The notes: generated by a model not told the origin, from the letters alone. 64,000 nt of DNA from Microbacterium sp. Se63.02b (GCF_014171575.1 NZ_CP050453.1:310001-374000), one strand, 5' to 3'; numbered from the stretch's first letter, positions 36,955-45,352 are shown. Program-made: numbers and translations.

Positions 36955-37105
36955 GGCCTCTCAACTGCTTCGATTGAGTCTTGCCCGTCATCGATCGCGA
37001 GACGAGCGACTGCGCTTTGTTGGCGGAAACGGTTCGGCGTGCCGCCTTCGCGTTCTGGGTCCCGAAGGACGAGCGCTCGATCTTGCCTCGAAATTCACTG
37101 CTCAT
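36941..37105 (-). CDS. Small basic protein coupled to the sigma factor
   Basis: 54 aa, start MSSEFRGKIERSSFG, rich in Lys, Arg, Ser and Thr, with no membrane segment or cysteine. The ATG overlaps the sigma-factor stop (ATGA), so the two are translated together. It could modulate the sigma factor, but nothing in its sequence proves that. Confidence 0.6.
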   Translation of the reverse strand: MSSEFRGKIERSSFGTQNAKAARRTVSANKAQSLVSRSMTGKTQSKQLRGREGK

Positions 37106-37911
37106 GCGGACTCCCGGTTCTGTCGTACTTGCTGACGTGCGCGCGCGATCGCCGACTCCACCGCTTTCGCGGTCATGCCAAGCTTCTCGCCGATCTCCGC
37201 GTGCGTGAAGCCATGCGTCACGTTCAGATAAAAGGCTGAGCGGACACGCTCGTCCTTGATGCTCCCGAATGCACGACGCAGCTCGTCCTTGATGTGCGCC
37301 GCCTCGCTCGCGTCGGGAGCAGCCGACGTCGACGGACCCTCCTCGAAGTCGTCGGCCCAGGCCGCTGCGGGCGGCGGAGCCTGCGGCTCCGCATATGAAC
37401 GCAGCTCTTCTCGACGCCAACGCTTGTAGACGTTGCTGAACTGCAGAAGGCACTGGCCCACGAAGAACGTGCGCAGGGAAGCTCCCTTGGCGGGGTCCCA
37501 CTTGCCCGGGACGAGCACCTTGTCTCGGAACGCGGTGAGGGCGAGCACGATCGTCTCATCCGCCAGGCTCTCGGCCTCTTCGATCATCGAGCCCGGGCGG
37601 GGCTCAGGCTCCAGTGCGCCGAAGCCTTTTCGCTTCACCTCGCCACGAATCTGCCCTTTGTAGATCCACCCGCGGATGACAGCCCACCCGTACTTCGCGA
37701 TCTCATTCGCGAACAGATCGTAGTTCCGGCCACGGTATCCGCTGGCCTGGAGTGCGGTCGCGAGTTCGCGGTCTCCAGCGAGCCGGTCGAAACGTTCCTC
37801 GGCGCGATCGCGGTCTGCCTCGGCCAGCCAGGCCTGATCCGTTGCCCACGCGATGAGAGTAGGAACGCCATCGGGGGACGAATGCCCTTCGGGCTCGTCG
37901 TTACCGGTCAT
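37102..37911 (-). CDS. Sigma-70-family RNA polymerase sigma factor
   Basis: 269 aa. Region 2-like helices span about residues 75-165 (NEIAKYGWAVIRGWIYKG, then ASLRTFFVGQCLLQFSNVYKRWRRE). After an Ala/Pro-rich linker, region 4 follows at about 205-265 (ERVRSAFYLNVTHGFTHAEIGEKLGMTAKAVESAIARA, a helix-turn-helix; shown only in part here). It is longer than a typical ECF factor. A motif repeated ahead of this gene and ahead of the 68-aa gene suggests autoregulation. No classical anti-sigma gene is adjacent. Confidence 0.78.
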   Translation of the reverse strand: MTGNDEPEGHSSPDGVPTLIAWATDQAWLAEADRDRAEERFDRLAGDRELATALQASGYRGRNYDLFANEIAKYGWAVIRGWIYKGQIRGEVKRKGFGALEPEPRPGSMIEEAESLADETIVLALTAFRDKVLVPGKWDPAKGASLRTFFVGQCLLQFSNVYKRWRREELRSYAEPQAPPPAAAWADDFEEGPSTSAAPDASEAAHIKDELRRAFGSIKDERVRSAFYLNVTHGFTHAEIGEKLGMTAKAVESAIARARQQVRQNRESA

Positions 37912-37958
37912 AGCGTTCCCTCACGATCCTGGTCAGCTCATAGTCACCACGATCCCTC

Positions 37959-37988
37959 ATATGTCCGACATTGCAGACTTCCCCTCGC
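37959..37988 (-). promoter_or_regulatory. Candidate sigma-dependent promoter, copy 1
   Basis: On the minus strand: GCGAGGGGAAGT, nine bases, CGGACATAT, ending 47 bp before the sigma-factor ATG. Both conserved blocks are identical to the copy at 36925-36954 while the spacer between them differs, as expected for a promoter. Confidence 0.6.
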
Positions 37989-38034
37989 CTCTCGCAAGAA
38001 AATGTTGAGCAACCTCACGGTTCGGTGCCGCCCG

Positions 38035-38054
38035 CCGTACACGATCGTTTGCGG
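38035..38054. repeat. Cassette-boundary palindrome A (diverged)
   Basis: CCGTACACGATCGTTTGCGG; 18 of 20 positions match copies C and D. The core ACGATCGT is kept. Confidence 0.65.
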
Positions 38055-38181
38055 CGTGGTTTCGCATTCGGTTCTACTGGTGGTGCCGCAAGCGAGGCCT
38101 CGGACCCATCTCCGCTTTCCAAAATCTCCCGCTGAAGACGCGAGTGAGCACAGCAGGAGGGAGCGTGCAGCAGACGACCCG

Positions 38182-38201
38182 CCGAAAACGATCGTTTCCG
38201 G
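38182..38201. repeat. Cassette-boundary palindrome B
   Basis: CCGAAAACGATCGTTTCCGG, one base different from copies C and D. It lies at the downstream end of the copper block, 34 bp before the last copper-operon stop. A further CGTTTCCGGC half-site follows at 38267-38276, within the 3' end of that gene. Confidence 0.75.
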
Positions 38202-38235
38202 CGAGTTCGCGTCGCCCGTCATCGTGCGCCCGCCG

Positions 38236-38490
38236 TTAACGTTCGCCGGTATCTGCTTTCGGCAGACGTTTCCGGCGTTCAGGTAGCGGGTCTCGCTCGT
38301 CGTCCGCCGATGCGAGTTGGCGAGGATGGTTTCGTTCCGCGCGGAGTTGTTGCTCGATCTTGGCGTGTGCTTTTCGTTCGTTGCGGTCGGCTCTGATGAT
38401 GGACCGCAGGACGAACCAGAATGCTGCGACGACGGCGATCGTGGGGATGACGGACCAAAAGGCGTTGGTCCAGTAGTCATTGAGATTCAT
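38236..38490 (-). CDS. Small membrane protein of the copper operon
   Basis: 84 aa: one membrane segment (FWSVIPTIAVVAAFWFVLRS, about residues 11-30), then a charged cytoplasmic tail (RADRNERKAHAKIEQQLRAER). GGGAGG five bases before the ATG at 38490 sets the start; this overlaps the preceding stop by 14 bases. Function unknown; last gene of the copper operon. Confidence 0.65.
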   Translation of the reverse strand: MNLNDYWTNAFWSVIPTIAVVAAFWFVLRSIIRADRNERKAHAKIEQQLRAERNHPRQLASADDERDPLPERRKRLPKADTGER

Positions 38491-38770
38491 CCGCGCCTCC
38501 CGGGGGTTCACGCAGCACGAGCGCCAGTCCGACGATCGCGAGGATGAACGCTGTTTCGTAGCTTCCGAGCGTGTATGCCCAGAGTGACCGTTGGTCTGGA
38601 ACGGTTGTGTCGATGAGGAGATGAGTTGCGATCAGTGCGACGGCGGCCAGGAGAAGGAAGGCCCCGATACGTACGAGGCGATCGTGACGCCGCTGTGGGG
38701 ACATGTGGCTGGTGCGCGTGGGAACGTGTGCTCGTGGACGGTGCCGAGCTGGGTGCAGGTGGCGGGTCAT
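38477..38770 (-). CDS. Small membrane protein of the copper operon
   Basis: 97 aa if it starts at the ATG at 38770, which overlaps the preceding 38-aa gene's stop (ATGA); 75 aa if it starts at 38704. Two membrane segments (IGAFLLLAAVALIATHLLID and YETAFILAIVGLALVL) follow a basic leader rich in His and Arg. Not recognised. Confidence 0.6.
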   Translation of the reverse strand: MTRHLHPARHRPRAHVPTRTSHMSPQRRHDRLVRIGAFLLLAAVALIATHLLIDTTVPDQRSLWAYTLGSYETAFILAIVGLALVLREPPGGADESQ

Positions 38771-38883
38771 CTGAATATGGCTCCGATGAGGTAGAAGCTC
38801 GCAAGGGCGAGAAGCAGGGCGAGGACTGTGGCGCACGCGATGAAGACGGATATGCGTCGGAAGGGATTGCGGCGGGGGACCAT
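38767..38883 (-). CDS. Single-span micro-protein
   Basis: 38 aa: MVPRRNPFRR then a membrane segment ending LIGAIFR. It starts 27 bp after the preceding stop and its own stop overlaps the next start. No strong ribosome-binding site, but the overlap and the strongly hydrophobic helix support it. Function unknown. Confidence 0.45.
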   Translation of the reverse strand: MVPRRNPFRRISVFIACATVLALLLALASFYLIGAIFR

Positions 38884-38910
38884 GGGTGGCCGTTCTGGTG
38901 GTGGCGTTCT

Positions 38911-39756
38911 CTACCGGGCGGGGGCGAGGATGGTTGTGTCGTCGGCTGTGATCTGGACGATGCCGCGGTCGTCGACAACGATGAAGCGTTCGTCATCGAT
39001 CGCGGTGAAGGCCTGAGCGGCCCCTTGAAGCGCGTCGAGGCGTTGCCATGTTCCTTCGGTGTTCTGTGACCAGAGGGCACCGTCGGTTCCGACTCCTGCG
39101 AGCGAGCCATTGGGTTTGGCGTCGAGTGTGTAGAGCAGCGGGGCGTCGGCGACGGGGGTGAAGGTGGCGCCGTTGTCGGTGCTGAGGAGCAGTCCTTCTT
39201 CCGCGGCGGCGTAGAGACCGTCGCCGGTGGCGGCGAGGTCTGCCGCGGCAAGTGTTGCGCCGCGGGTCCATTCGAGACCGTCGTCAGTGCTGATGAGCAG
39301 ATCGACGCCATCGGAGGCGATCCCGTAGAGAGTGCCGTCTGGTCCGGCGGTGAGGACATGGAAGTCCGTACTGCCAGTGAGGGCGATCGGTGACCACGAT
39401 TCGCCGAAGTCGTCACTACGAATGACACCTAGGTTCGGGGAGCCGAGCTCTGCGGGTGTCTGTGTGCCCGGGTGACCGGATGCGAAGAGGGCGTCGTCGA
39501 GGACGGTAAAGCCCATCGCATCGAAATCGTGGCCTCCGATGGGACCGGCGATCGCACCTTCAGGATTGAGGGTGAAGAGTCCTCCGTGGGTGGCTATGAA
39601 GAGGTCCTCACCGCGGGGGTCAGCGGCAACACCGTGAATGTGTTGGATAACGGGGGGGACCGCGTTGGTGCCGGAGGCCTGCGGCACGGCGCAGCCGGTG
39701 AGGGCGACGGCTGCGAGAGCGATCGCGAAAGCGGGTAGGGGCGAGTGGCGGTTCAT
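38911..39756 (-). CDS. BNR-repeat lipoprotein (F510_1955 family)
   Basis: 281-aa exported lipoprotein: signal peptide with lipobox LTGC (cysteine near residue 22), then a beta-propeller-like region with Asp-box signatures such as SDDFGESW, STDDGLEW and STDNGATF. Annotated in databases as F510_1955 family glycosylhydrolase, though no catalytic role is shown. It recurs with DUF305 and copper genes in actinobacteria. Start at MNRHS gives a normal signal peptide. Confidence 0.75.
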   Translation of the reverse strand: MNRHSPLPAFAIALAAVALTGCAVPQASGTNAVPPVIQHIHGVAADPRGEDLFIATHGGLFTLNPEGAIAGPIGGHDFDAMGFTVLDDALFASGHPGTQTPAELGSPNLGVIRSDDFGESWSPIALTGSTDFHVLTAGPDGTLYGIASDGVDLLISTDDGLEWTRGATLAAADLAATGDGLYAAAEEGLLLSTDNGATFTPVADAPLLYTLDAKPNGSLAGVGTDGALWSQNTEGTWQRLDALQGAAQAFTAIDDERFIVVDDRGIVQITADDTTILAPAR

Positions 39757-39899
39757 GAGACTCCGACGTGAAGAAATGCATGCAGGTGCGCGAGCGGTAC
39801 GCGAATGAGAGTCGCGACATGGCACCAGCGCGGTGGCGTGGGTTACTGCGAGAAGGCCAGTTCGGGGGTGCGGGCGAGCGCCGCACCCCCGAAGGTAGA

Positions 39900-40496
39900 T
39901 CAGAGTGTGTCGAGGAGGTCTTTCATCGTGGCGATCTCCGTGGTCTGTGCCTCGATGATCGTCTCGGCCAGGGCGACCGCGTCACTGTTCTGGCCGTTGT
40001 CGACTTCGTCTTGGGCCATTTCGACGGCACCCTGGTGGTGCTCGATCATCTGCTCGAGGAACAGACGGCTGGCGTCCGCCCCGGTGGCATCTTCGAGGGC
40101 CTGCATGTCGTCGTCGGACATCATGCCGCCGCCGTGGTCCATGCCTTCCATGTTGGAGGTATCAGCGCCCCACTCTTCGAGCCACTGCTCCATCTTCTGG
40201 ATTTCGGGGCCCTGCGCTGCCTTGATCTCTTCCGCGAGGGCGGCGACGCGCTCGTTGACGCCGTCCTTGCTGAGGAGCATGTCAGACATCTCGATGGCCT
40301 GAGCGTGGTGCTCCTTCATCATGCTGGCGAACATGATGTCGGCGTCATTGGCGTCCGCCGACGCCGGGGCGGAGCTGCTGCTCTCGTGATTCATGCCGGG
40401 CATATCGCCTCCGCCGGAGGTGTTTCCAGCGCAGCCGGCAAGGGCGAGCACAGCAGTGAGAGTGAGTGCGGCGGTCGCCGCAAAACGGGTCTTCAT
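39900..40496 (-). CDS. DUF305 lipoprotein, probable copper-binding
   Basis: 198 aa. Signal peptide with lipobox LAGC, a Met/His-rich linker (GGGDMPGMNHES), then two DUF305 halves, each with a characteristic HH motif: MMKEHHAQAIEMSDMLL and MIEHHQGAVEMAQDE. GMDHGGGMM lies between them. Met/His clusters suggest Cu(I)/Cu(II) binding at the cell surface. The start follows GGAGAG. Member of the csoR operon. Confidence 0.85.
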   Translation of the reverse strand: MKTRFAATAALTLTAVLALAGCAGNTSGGGDMPGMNHESSSSAPASADANDADIMFASMMKEHHAQAIEMSDMLLSKDGVNERVAALAEEIKAAQGPEIQKMEQWLEEWGADTSNMEGMDHGGGMMSDDDMQALEDATGADASRLFLEQMIEHHQGAVEMAQDEVDNGQNSDAVALAETIIEAQTTEIATMKDLLDTL

Positions 40497-40582
40497 GATG
40501 GTTCTCTCCAAGAGTCGATGATGGTGCCCAGCGAGACAGGCTGGGCGAGGGGGCGTTGCCCATAGAACGGGCATGCCAGCCA

Positions 40583-41023
40583 TCAGGTGCGACTGATGCA
40601 GAGAACGGTGAGAGACGGCGGCCGCAGCGGGTACAGCGCGCCGCGAAGCGCAAAACGTGAAAGGAGCGGACCAGGGGTTTCGGTGAGTGAGCGCCACCAG
40701 GCGGGCGGCCGGGTGACCAGCACTACGGCGATGAGGAGCGCGAGAACGCAGGCCATCCACGACATGCCGTGATCGTCAGAGCACGTCGCACAGCCCGTCT
40801 CATCCATCGCTGCAGCTTCGCCTGAGGCGTGTGCGGGGTGAGCGTCGGCATGCGCGGGTGCGACCGCGATGGTTTCGCTGTGCCCGGAGGGCATGGTGTG
40901 CGTGTTCATCGAGTGCATCGCCAGAAGCCCGAAGATCACGGAAAAGGCGACGGCGACGACGGTCAGGAGGGTGCGGGTGAGGGTGCGCTGGTCTCGCACG
41001 CGCCGTGCGATCGTCGTCAACAC
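40583..41023 (-). CDS. DUF6153 membrane protein
   Basis: 146 aa. Membrane segment at about residues 18-37, an extracytoplasmic His/Met-rich stretch (HSMNTHTMPSGHSE, HADAHPAHASGE) with a CATC cysteine pair (DETGCATCSDDHGMSWM), then a second membrane segment. GTG start at 41023 with GGGAGGTGGG just ahead. Found with copper genes; metal binding is inferred. Confidence 0.75.
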   Translation of the reverse strand: MLTTIARRVRDQRTLTRTLLTVVAVAFSVIFGLLAMHSMNTHTMPSGHSETIAVAPAHADAHPAHASGEAAAMDETGCATCSDDHGMSWMACVLALLIAVVLVTRPPAWWRSLTETPGPLLSRFALRGALYPLRPPSLTVLCISRT

Positions 41024-41070
41024 TGTCCCACCTCCCTTTCTTCCAGGGTACGTCGCCGCCGCCCGTGCGC

Positions 41071-43209
41071 CTACTTGTCGACGACGGCGTCCGGGCTGAG
41101 GTTCAGCCGTCGCAGCAACTGCGCATTCAGCGCGACAACGATCGTGGATAGTGACATCAACACTGCACCGACCGACATCGGCAACACGAACCCGACGGGG
41201 GCGAGCGCACCGGCAGCCAACGGCACCGAGAGAAGGTTGTACCCGGCGGCCCACCAGAGGTTCTGTTTCATCTTCCGGTAACTGGCCCGCGACAGCTCAA
41301 TCACGGAGATCACCGATCGGGGGTCGTCGCTGGCGAGGATGACACCTGCGGAGGCGATCGCAACGTCCGTTCCTGCACCGATCGCAATCCCTACGTCTGC
41401 CTGGGCGAGGGCGGGGGCGTCGTTCACGCCGTCACCGACCATCCCGACCTTGCGGCCTTCGTTTTGCAGTTCTTTCACCTTGGAGGCTTTGTCCTCCGGA
41501 CGGACCCCGGCGAAGTACCGGTCGATACCCAGCTCGCCGGCGACGGACGCGGCGACCGCGTCAGCGTCACCGGTGATCATGACCACCTGCACGCCGCGCT
41601 CGTGAAGCGCAACGACCGCGTGACGCGACTCGGAGCGGATTTCATCCGCGAGGCGCAGCGCGCCCGTCACCTGACCGTCGACGAGCACGTGGAGGATGAT
41701 CGCACCCTCACCGCGCCACTCGTCGGCAACCGGCAGCTCGGCGGCGTGTTCTTGCTCGAGCATGTACGGGCCGCCGACCTGCACGACGTGTCCGTCGACA
41801 CGGGCACGCACCCCCACGGCGGGGGAGGATTCAAAATCGGTCGATCGCGGAACGGTGAGGTTCTTCTCTTTCGCTGCGTTGACGATCGCACGGGCGAGGG
41901 GGTGCTCGGAGTCCGCTTCCGCGGCCGCCGCCCACGCGAGCAGCTGATCGGCGTCGGCCCCTGTGACGGGATCGATCGCGGTCACGGCGGGGGTGCCCGT
42001 GGTGAGCGTGCCGGTCTTGTCGAACAGGATCGTGTCGACGGTGCGCATGCTCTCCAGGGCGAGACGATCCTTGATCAGCACACCTCCACGGGCGGCGCGT
42101 TCGGTCGCTATCGACACGACCAGTGGGATCGCGAGACCCAGCGCGTGCGGGCAGGCGATGACCAGCACGGTGATGGTGCGGATCACGGCTGCCTCGGGCT
42201 GGCCGACGAGAGTCCACACAATCGCGGTGATCGCGGCAGCGCCGAGCGCGAACCAGAACAGCCACCCCGCTGCCTTATCCGCGAGTCGTTGCGCCCGCGA
42301 CGATGAACTCTGCGCCTCCGTGACCAGTTTCTGGATGCCCGCGAGTGCGGTGTCTTCACCAATGGCGGTGATCTCTACCCGCACCCCGGAATCGGTGGCT
42401 ACGGTTCCAGCGATTACCGGGTCACCATCGCTGCGGCGCACCGGCCGAGACTCTCCGGTGATCATCGACTCGTCCATGCTGGCCGAACCCTGCACGATCC
42501 GCCCATCCGCGGGGACCCGCCCGCCCGGACGCACCACCACCACGTCTCCGACCTGCAGATCAGCCGGTGCGACGGTGACAGTGGTGTCTCCATCGACCTT
42601 CTCCGCCTCGTCGGGCAGCAATGCGGCGAGGGAATCCAACGCCGACGTCGTCTGGGCGAGGGAACGCATCTCGATCCAGTGGCCGAGCAGCATGATCACG
42701 ATCAGCAGCGCCAGCTCCCACCAGAAATCCAGCTCGTGGTGCAGCAGCCCGATGCTCGCCCCCCAGGAGGCGAGGAACGCCACGGTGATCGCGAGGGCGA
42801 TCAGCAGCATCATCCCCGGTTTGCGGGCACGAAGTTCACCGACCGCACCGGTCAGGAACGGGGCACCGCCCCACACGTACATCACCGTTCCGAGAGCCGG
42901 TGACACCCACGCGACCCACGCCGCGTCCGGCAGCGGGTACCCCAGGATCATCGAGAACATCGTCGAGAATCCGACCACCGGCACGGCGAGGAGCAGCATG
43001 ATCCAGAACAGGCGCCGGAACTGCCCCACATGATCCCCGTGGCCGCCATGCCCGCCGTGACCGGCGTGATCTTCGTGGCCGCCGTGCCCGGTGTCTTCGT
43101 GCGGTGCAGCGTGATCGTGGCTCATCGCCCCATGGTCGTGCTCCGTCGTTGCCGCCGCCGTGTGGTTGCGGTGCGCGGTGTGATCGGTGTGTTCGTCGTG
43201 CTGGCTCAT
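41071..43209 (-). CDS. copB: Copper-exporting P-type ATPase, CPH class (CopB-like)
   Basis: 712 aa. The N-terminal ~75 residues are extraordinarily rich in His and Gly (DHTAHRNH, HGGHGGHGGHGDH), then eight membrane segments with the ion-site motif CPH in VIACPHALGLAIP. DKTGTLTTG, TGES and GDGVNDAPAL are the catalytic motifs. CPH ATPases (P1B-3 type) move Cu(II)/Cu(I) and often have His-rich tails. AAGGAG six bases before the ATG at 43209. Transcribed from csoR. Confidence 0.92.
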   Translation of the reverse strand: MSQHDEHTDHTAHRNHTAAATTEHDHGAMSHDHAAPHEDTGHGGHEDHAGHGGHGGHGDHVGQFRRLFWIMLLLAVPVVGFSTMFSMILGYPLPDAAWVAWVSPALGTVMYVWGGAPFLTGAVGELRARKPGMMLLIALAITVAFLASWGASIGLLHHELDFWWELALLIVIMLLGHWIEMRSLAQTTSALDSLAALLPDEAEKVDGDTTVTVAPADLQVGDVVVVRPGGRVPADGRIVQGSASMDESMITGESRPVRRSDGDPVIAGTVATDSGVRVEITAIGEDTALAGIQKLVTEAQSSSSRAQRLADKAAGWLFWFALGAAAITAIVWTLVGQPEAAVIRTITVLVIACPHALGLAIPLVVSIATERAARGGVLIKDRLALESMRTVDTILFDKTGTLTTGTPAVTAIDPVTGADADQLLAWAAAAEADSEHPLARAIVNAAKEKNLTVPRSTDFESSPAVGVRARVDGHVVQVGGPYMLEQEHAAELPVADEWRGEGAIILHVLVDGQVTGALRLADEIRSESRHAVVALHERGVQVVMITGDADAVAASVAGELGIDRYFAGVRPEDKASKVKELQNEGRKVGMVGDGVNDAPALAQADVGIAIGAGTDVAIASAGVILASDDPRSVISVIELSRASYRKMKQNLWWAAGYNLLSVPLAAGALAPVGFVLPMSVGAVLMSLSTIVVALNAQLLRRLNLSPDAVVDK

Positions 43210-43264
43210 CGGAGACTCCTTGCTCAGGTGCGCCCGGGGTAAGCCGGACGCCGACAGATGCAAC

Positions 43265-43588
43265 TCAGGGCTGGCTGGTCGCGAGAGCGTAGCCGGCCTC
43301 CTCCACCGCAGCCTTCACAGCGGCGGGGTCAACCGGGGCGGTGCTGCGGATGGTCACCCGGGAGGTGCCACCCGCGTTGAGATCCACGGTGACGGACTCG
43401 ACACCGTCGACAGCGCCCAGCTCCTCACTGACGCTCGATGCGCAATGCGAGCATGTCATCCCGTCGACGAGCACCTCCGATGTGACCGCAGAATCGTCGT
43501 GGACGGCTGTCTCTGTGTTCGATGGGGCAGCGCAGCATGCGCAACCAGCGTTCGCATCCGTCAGTCCCAGCTCGATGCGATCAGTCAT
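43265..43588 (-). CDS. copZ: CopZ-like copper chaperone (HMA domain)
   Basis: 107 aa. The C-terminal ~68 residues are a heavy-metal-associated domain with MTCSHC; the N-terminus adds a second cysteine cluster, CACC (about residues 16-19), not present in standard CopZ. It delivers Cu(I) to the ATPase encoded next. Between csoR and copB. Confidence 0.9.
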   Translation of the reverse strand: MTDRIELGLTDANAGCACCAAPSNTETAVHDDSAVTSEVLVDGMTCSHCASSVSEELGAVDGVESVTVDLNAGGTSRVTIRSTAPVDPAAVKAAVEEAGYALATSQP

Positions 43589-43618
43589 GGTGTTCTCCTT
43601 TACTAAACAGACGTGTGG

Positions 43619-43900
43619 TCATGAACGAACCAGGCGGGCGATGGCTTCGTTGGCCTCACGAACCTTCTCCGCTGCGAAGTCGCCACCCTCAGCACTTGCC
43701 TGAGCGACGCAGTGACTCAGATGATCGCTCAGCAACGACAACGCCACCGTCTCCAGGGCCTTCGTCGCCGCAGAGACCTGCGTAAGGATGTCGATGCAGT
43801 ACTTGTCCTCATCAACCATCCGGGAGATCCCCCGCACCTGGCCTTCGACGCGATTCAACCGCTTGCGCAGGTCGTCCTTGCTTCCGTCGTACCCGTTCAT
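43619..43900 (-). CDS. csoR: Copper-sensing repressor CsoR
   Basis: 93 aa, four-helix DUF156 protein with the Cu(I) ligand set C35, H60, C64 (DKYCIDIL and SDHLSHC) and RLNRVEGQVRGI in helix 1. It represses the copper operon until Cu(I) binds. A perfect 17-bp operator lies ten bases upstream of its start. Confidence 0.93.
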   Translation of the reverse strand: MNGYDGSKDDLRKRLNRVEGQVRGISRMVDEDKYCIDILTQVSAATKALETVALSLLSDHLSHCVAQASAEGGDFAAEKVREANEAIARLVRS

Positions 43901-43909
43901 GCCTCGAGC

Positions 43910-43926
43910 ATACCCCCTGGGGGTAT
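43910..43926. promoter_or_regulatory. CsoR operator at the csoR start
   Basis: ATACCCCCTGGGGGTAT, a perfect palindrome of the G-tract type bound by CsoR proteins, ten bp upstream of the csoR ATG. Confidence 0.85.
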
Positions 43927-44035
43927 CTAACTCAATGTTTTCGCTTCTATTCCCGCTAGGCGAACGTGGTCGCCGACTCTGTTCAGCTCACAGGCTGATC
44001 TGCGCAGCGCGGCGGCTTATCAATACCGGGTTACC

Positions 44036-44052
44036 AGACCCCAGCGGGGTAT
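44036..44052. promoter_or_regulatory. Second CsoR-like operator, ahead of the Cys-rich gene
   Basis: AGACCCCAGCGGGGTAT: ACCCC and GGGGT arms around AGC; it shares the GGGGTAT arm with the csoR site and has one mismatch in the other arm. It lies 64 bp before the four-helix copper protein, implying coordinate control of the divergent genes. Confidence 0.6.
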
Positions 44053-44115
44053 TCAAGGGCCTCAGTGCGCGGGCGATGCGAGCGTACTTTCGTGGCTCAC
44101 GAAAGGAGTTCTCTC

Positions 44116-44517
44116 ATGACCGTCACCGAAGAAATGCTCAGCACGTATCCGAAAGATCTGGGCGGAATTGATCAGAAGAAGCTCGTCGACTGCATCGACG
44201 CGTGTCTCGCGTGCGCGCAAGCCTGCACCGCATGTGCCGACGCTTGCCTCAGCGAGGACATGGTTGCTGACCTAATCAAGTGCATTCGCGCGAACCAGGA
44301 CTGTGCAGACCTTTGCGTAACCACCACCCGGATCCTCTCCCGTCGCACCGGGCACGACGCCAGCGTCACCCGTGCCGCGCTCGAAGCTTGCCGAGCGGCG
44401 TGCCTGAGCTGTGCTAACGAGTGTGAACAGCACACCATGCACGAACACTGCACGATCTGCGCTGAGGCATGCCGACGCTGCGAACAGGCGTGCGTTGCAC
44501 TGCTGGAGTCGCTATGA
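44116..44517 (+). CDS. Cys-rich four-helix-bundle copper storage/binding protein
   Basis: 133 aa with about 20 cysteines along helices in CxxxC patterns (CIDACLACAQACTACADAC, CRAACLSCANECEQH), the build of Csp-type proteins that hold many Cu(I) ions inside a bundle. No signal peptide, so cytosolic. AAGGAG stands ahead of the ATG at 44116. Divergent from csoR. Confidence 0.88.
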   Translation: MTVTEEMLSTYPKDLGGIDQKKLVDCIDACLACAQACTACADACLSEDMVADLIKCIRANQDCADLCVTTTRILSRRTGHDASVTRAALEACRAACLSCANECEQHTMHEHCTICAEACRRCEQACVALLESL

Positions 44518-45032
44518 CAAGCCAGCACGCCGACAACGGTTCACGCCCGCCGGCCGGCCACTCCCAGGGGAAGAATCAGGGCGGGATGTCGAGCTACCTT
44601 AAGCTCGCCGTCTCGCTATCGCTCAGCTTCGTTGTGATGTACTTCCTCACGTTTGCGATGATCAACGTCCTGGACGATCTCTTCCTCAACATCAGCAACC
44701 TCTACATGGCACTGATGATGGTCTTCCCCATGGGCATCATCATGGTCATCGTCATGTGGAAGATGTTCCCGAACAAGGCCGCGAACATCAGCTTGCTCGT
44801 AGGTTTCGCCGCGCTTTTCCTTGTCGCCTTCTTCATGGGACGCTCGGAAGCGTTCGTCGGTAACGACCAGTTCCTCCGTTCCATGATCCCGCATCACTCT
44901 CGAGCGATTCTGGTGTGTGAGCAATCAGACATCAGCGACCCGGAGATCCAAGATCTCTGTGAGCAGATCATCTCGTCACAGCAGGAAGAGATCGACCAGA
45001 TGAATGAGATTCTCGACCGTCTCGACGATTAG
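44514..45032 (+). CDS. Membrane-anchored DUF305-like protein
   Basis: 172 aa: hydrophilic N-terminus, three or four membrane segments (residues ~43-125, Met-rich: MALMMVFPMGIIMVIVMWKMF), then an extracytoplasmic DUF305-type tail with MIPHHSRAI. The start overlaps the preceding stop (ATGA). Met-rich spans and HH motif suggest a copper role. Confidence 0.78.
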   Translation: MTSQHADNGSRPPAGHSQGKNQGGMSSYLKLAVSLSLSFVVMYFLTFAMINVLDDLFLNISNLYMALMMVFPMGIIMVIVMWKMFPNKAANISLLVGFAALFLVAFFMGRSEAFVGNDQFLRSMIPHHSRAILVCEQSDISDPEIQDLCEQIISSQQEEIDQMNEILDRLDD

Positions 45033-45162
45033 TGGGGCGTCGGCACCACCCTTGCGACGAGTGGACCGGCTACCGCGCTCATGACGAGCGGACCGGATCA
45101 CCGCCGTCGACAGGGTCCGGGTCGACCAGGCAACCTTACGCCTCAGCCTTACGCGAGAGCTG

Positions 45163-45182
45163 CCGAAAACGATCGTTTGCGG
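45163..45182. repeat. Cassette-boundary palindrome C
   Basis: CCGAAAACGATCGTTTGCGG, identical to copy D and in the same orientation, at the copper/cadmium joint. Confidence 0.8.
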
Positions 45183-45335
45183 CGCGGTGAGTGAAGGCAC
45201 ACCAGATCGAATGCCAGAAACGTGCGCCGTAAGCGGGTTTCGGTAGGCGTATTCGGTGGGGTGTGAGCCGGATGTACTTACACCCAGGCCCCAGAGATGT
45301 CGCCTGGGGTGAAGCCGTTCCAATAGGTCATCAAT

Positions 45336-45352
45336 CACTGTATAGTTCAGTG
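45336..45352. promoter_or_regulatory. CmtR operator/promoter
   Basis: CACTG-TATAGTT-CAGTG, an inverted repeat ending one base before the GTG start, with TATAGT as a -10 element. The very short distance suggests a leaderless transcript. Confidence 0.6.

Larger units (their letters stand above)
37912..38235. other. Intergenic stretch with the sigma promoter and cassette-boundary palindromes A and B
   Basis: No gene. Holds the candidate sigma promoter (37959-37988), palindrome A (38035-38054), palindrome B (38182-38201) and several additional half-sites of the form GCCGNAANCG, including GCCGCAAGCG near 38,084 and GCCGTTAACG at 38232-38241. Confidence 0.6.

Noticed and set aside
38911..39756. 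True glycosidase
   Set aside because: Only Asp-box propeller motifs are visible; no catalytic residues of a named glycoside hydrolase family were seen.
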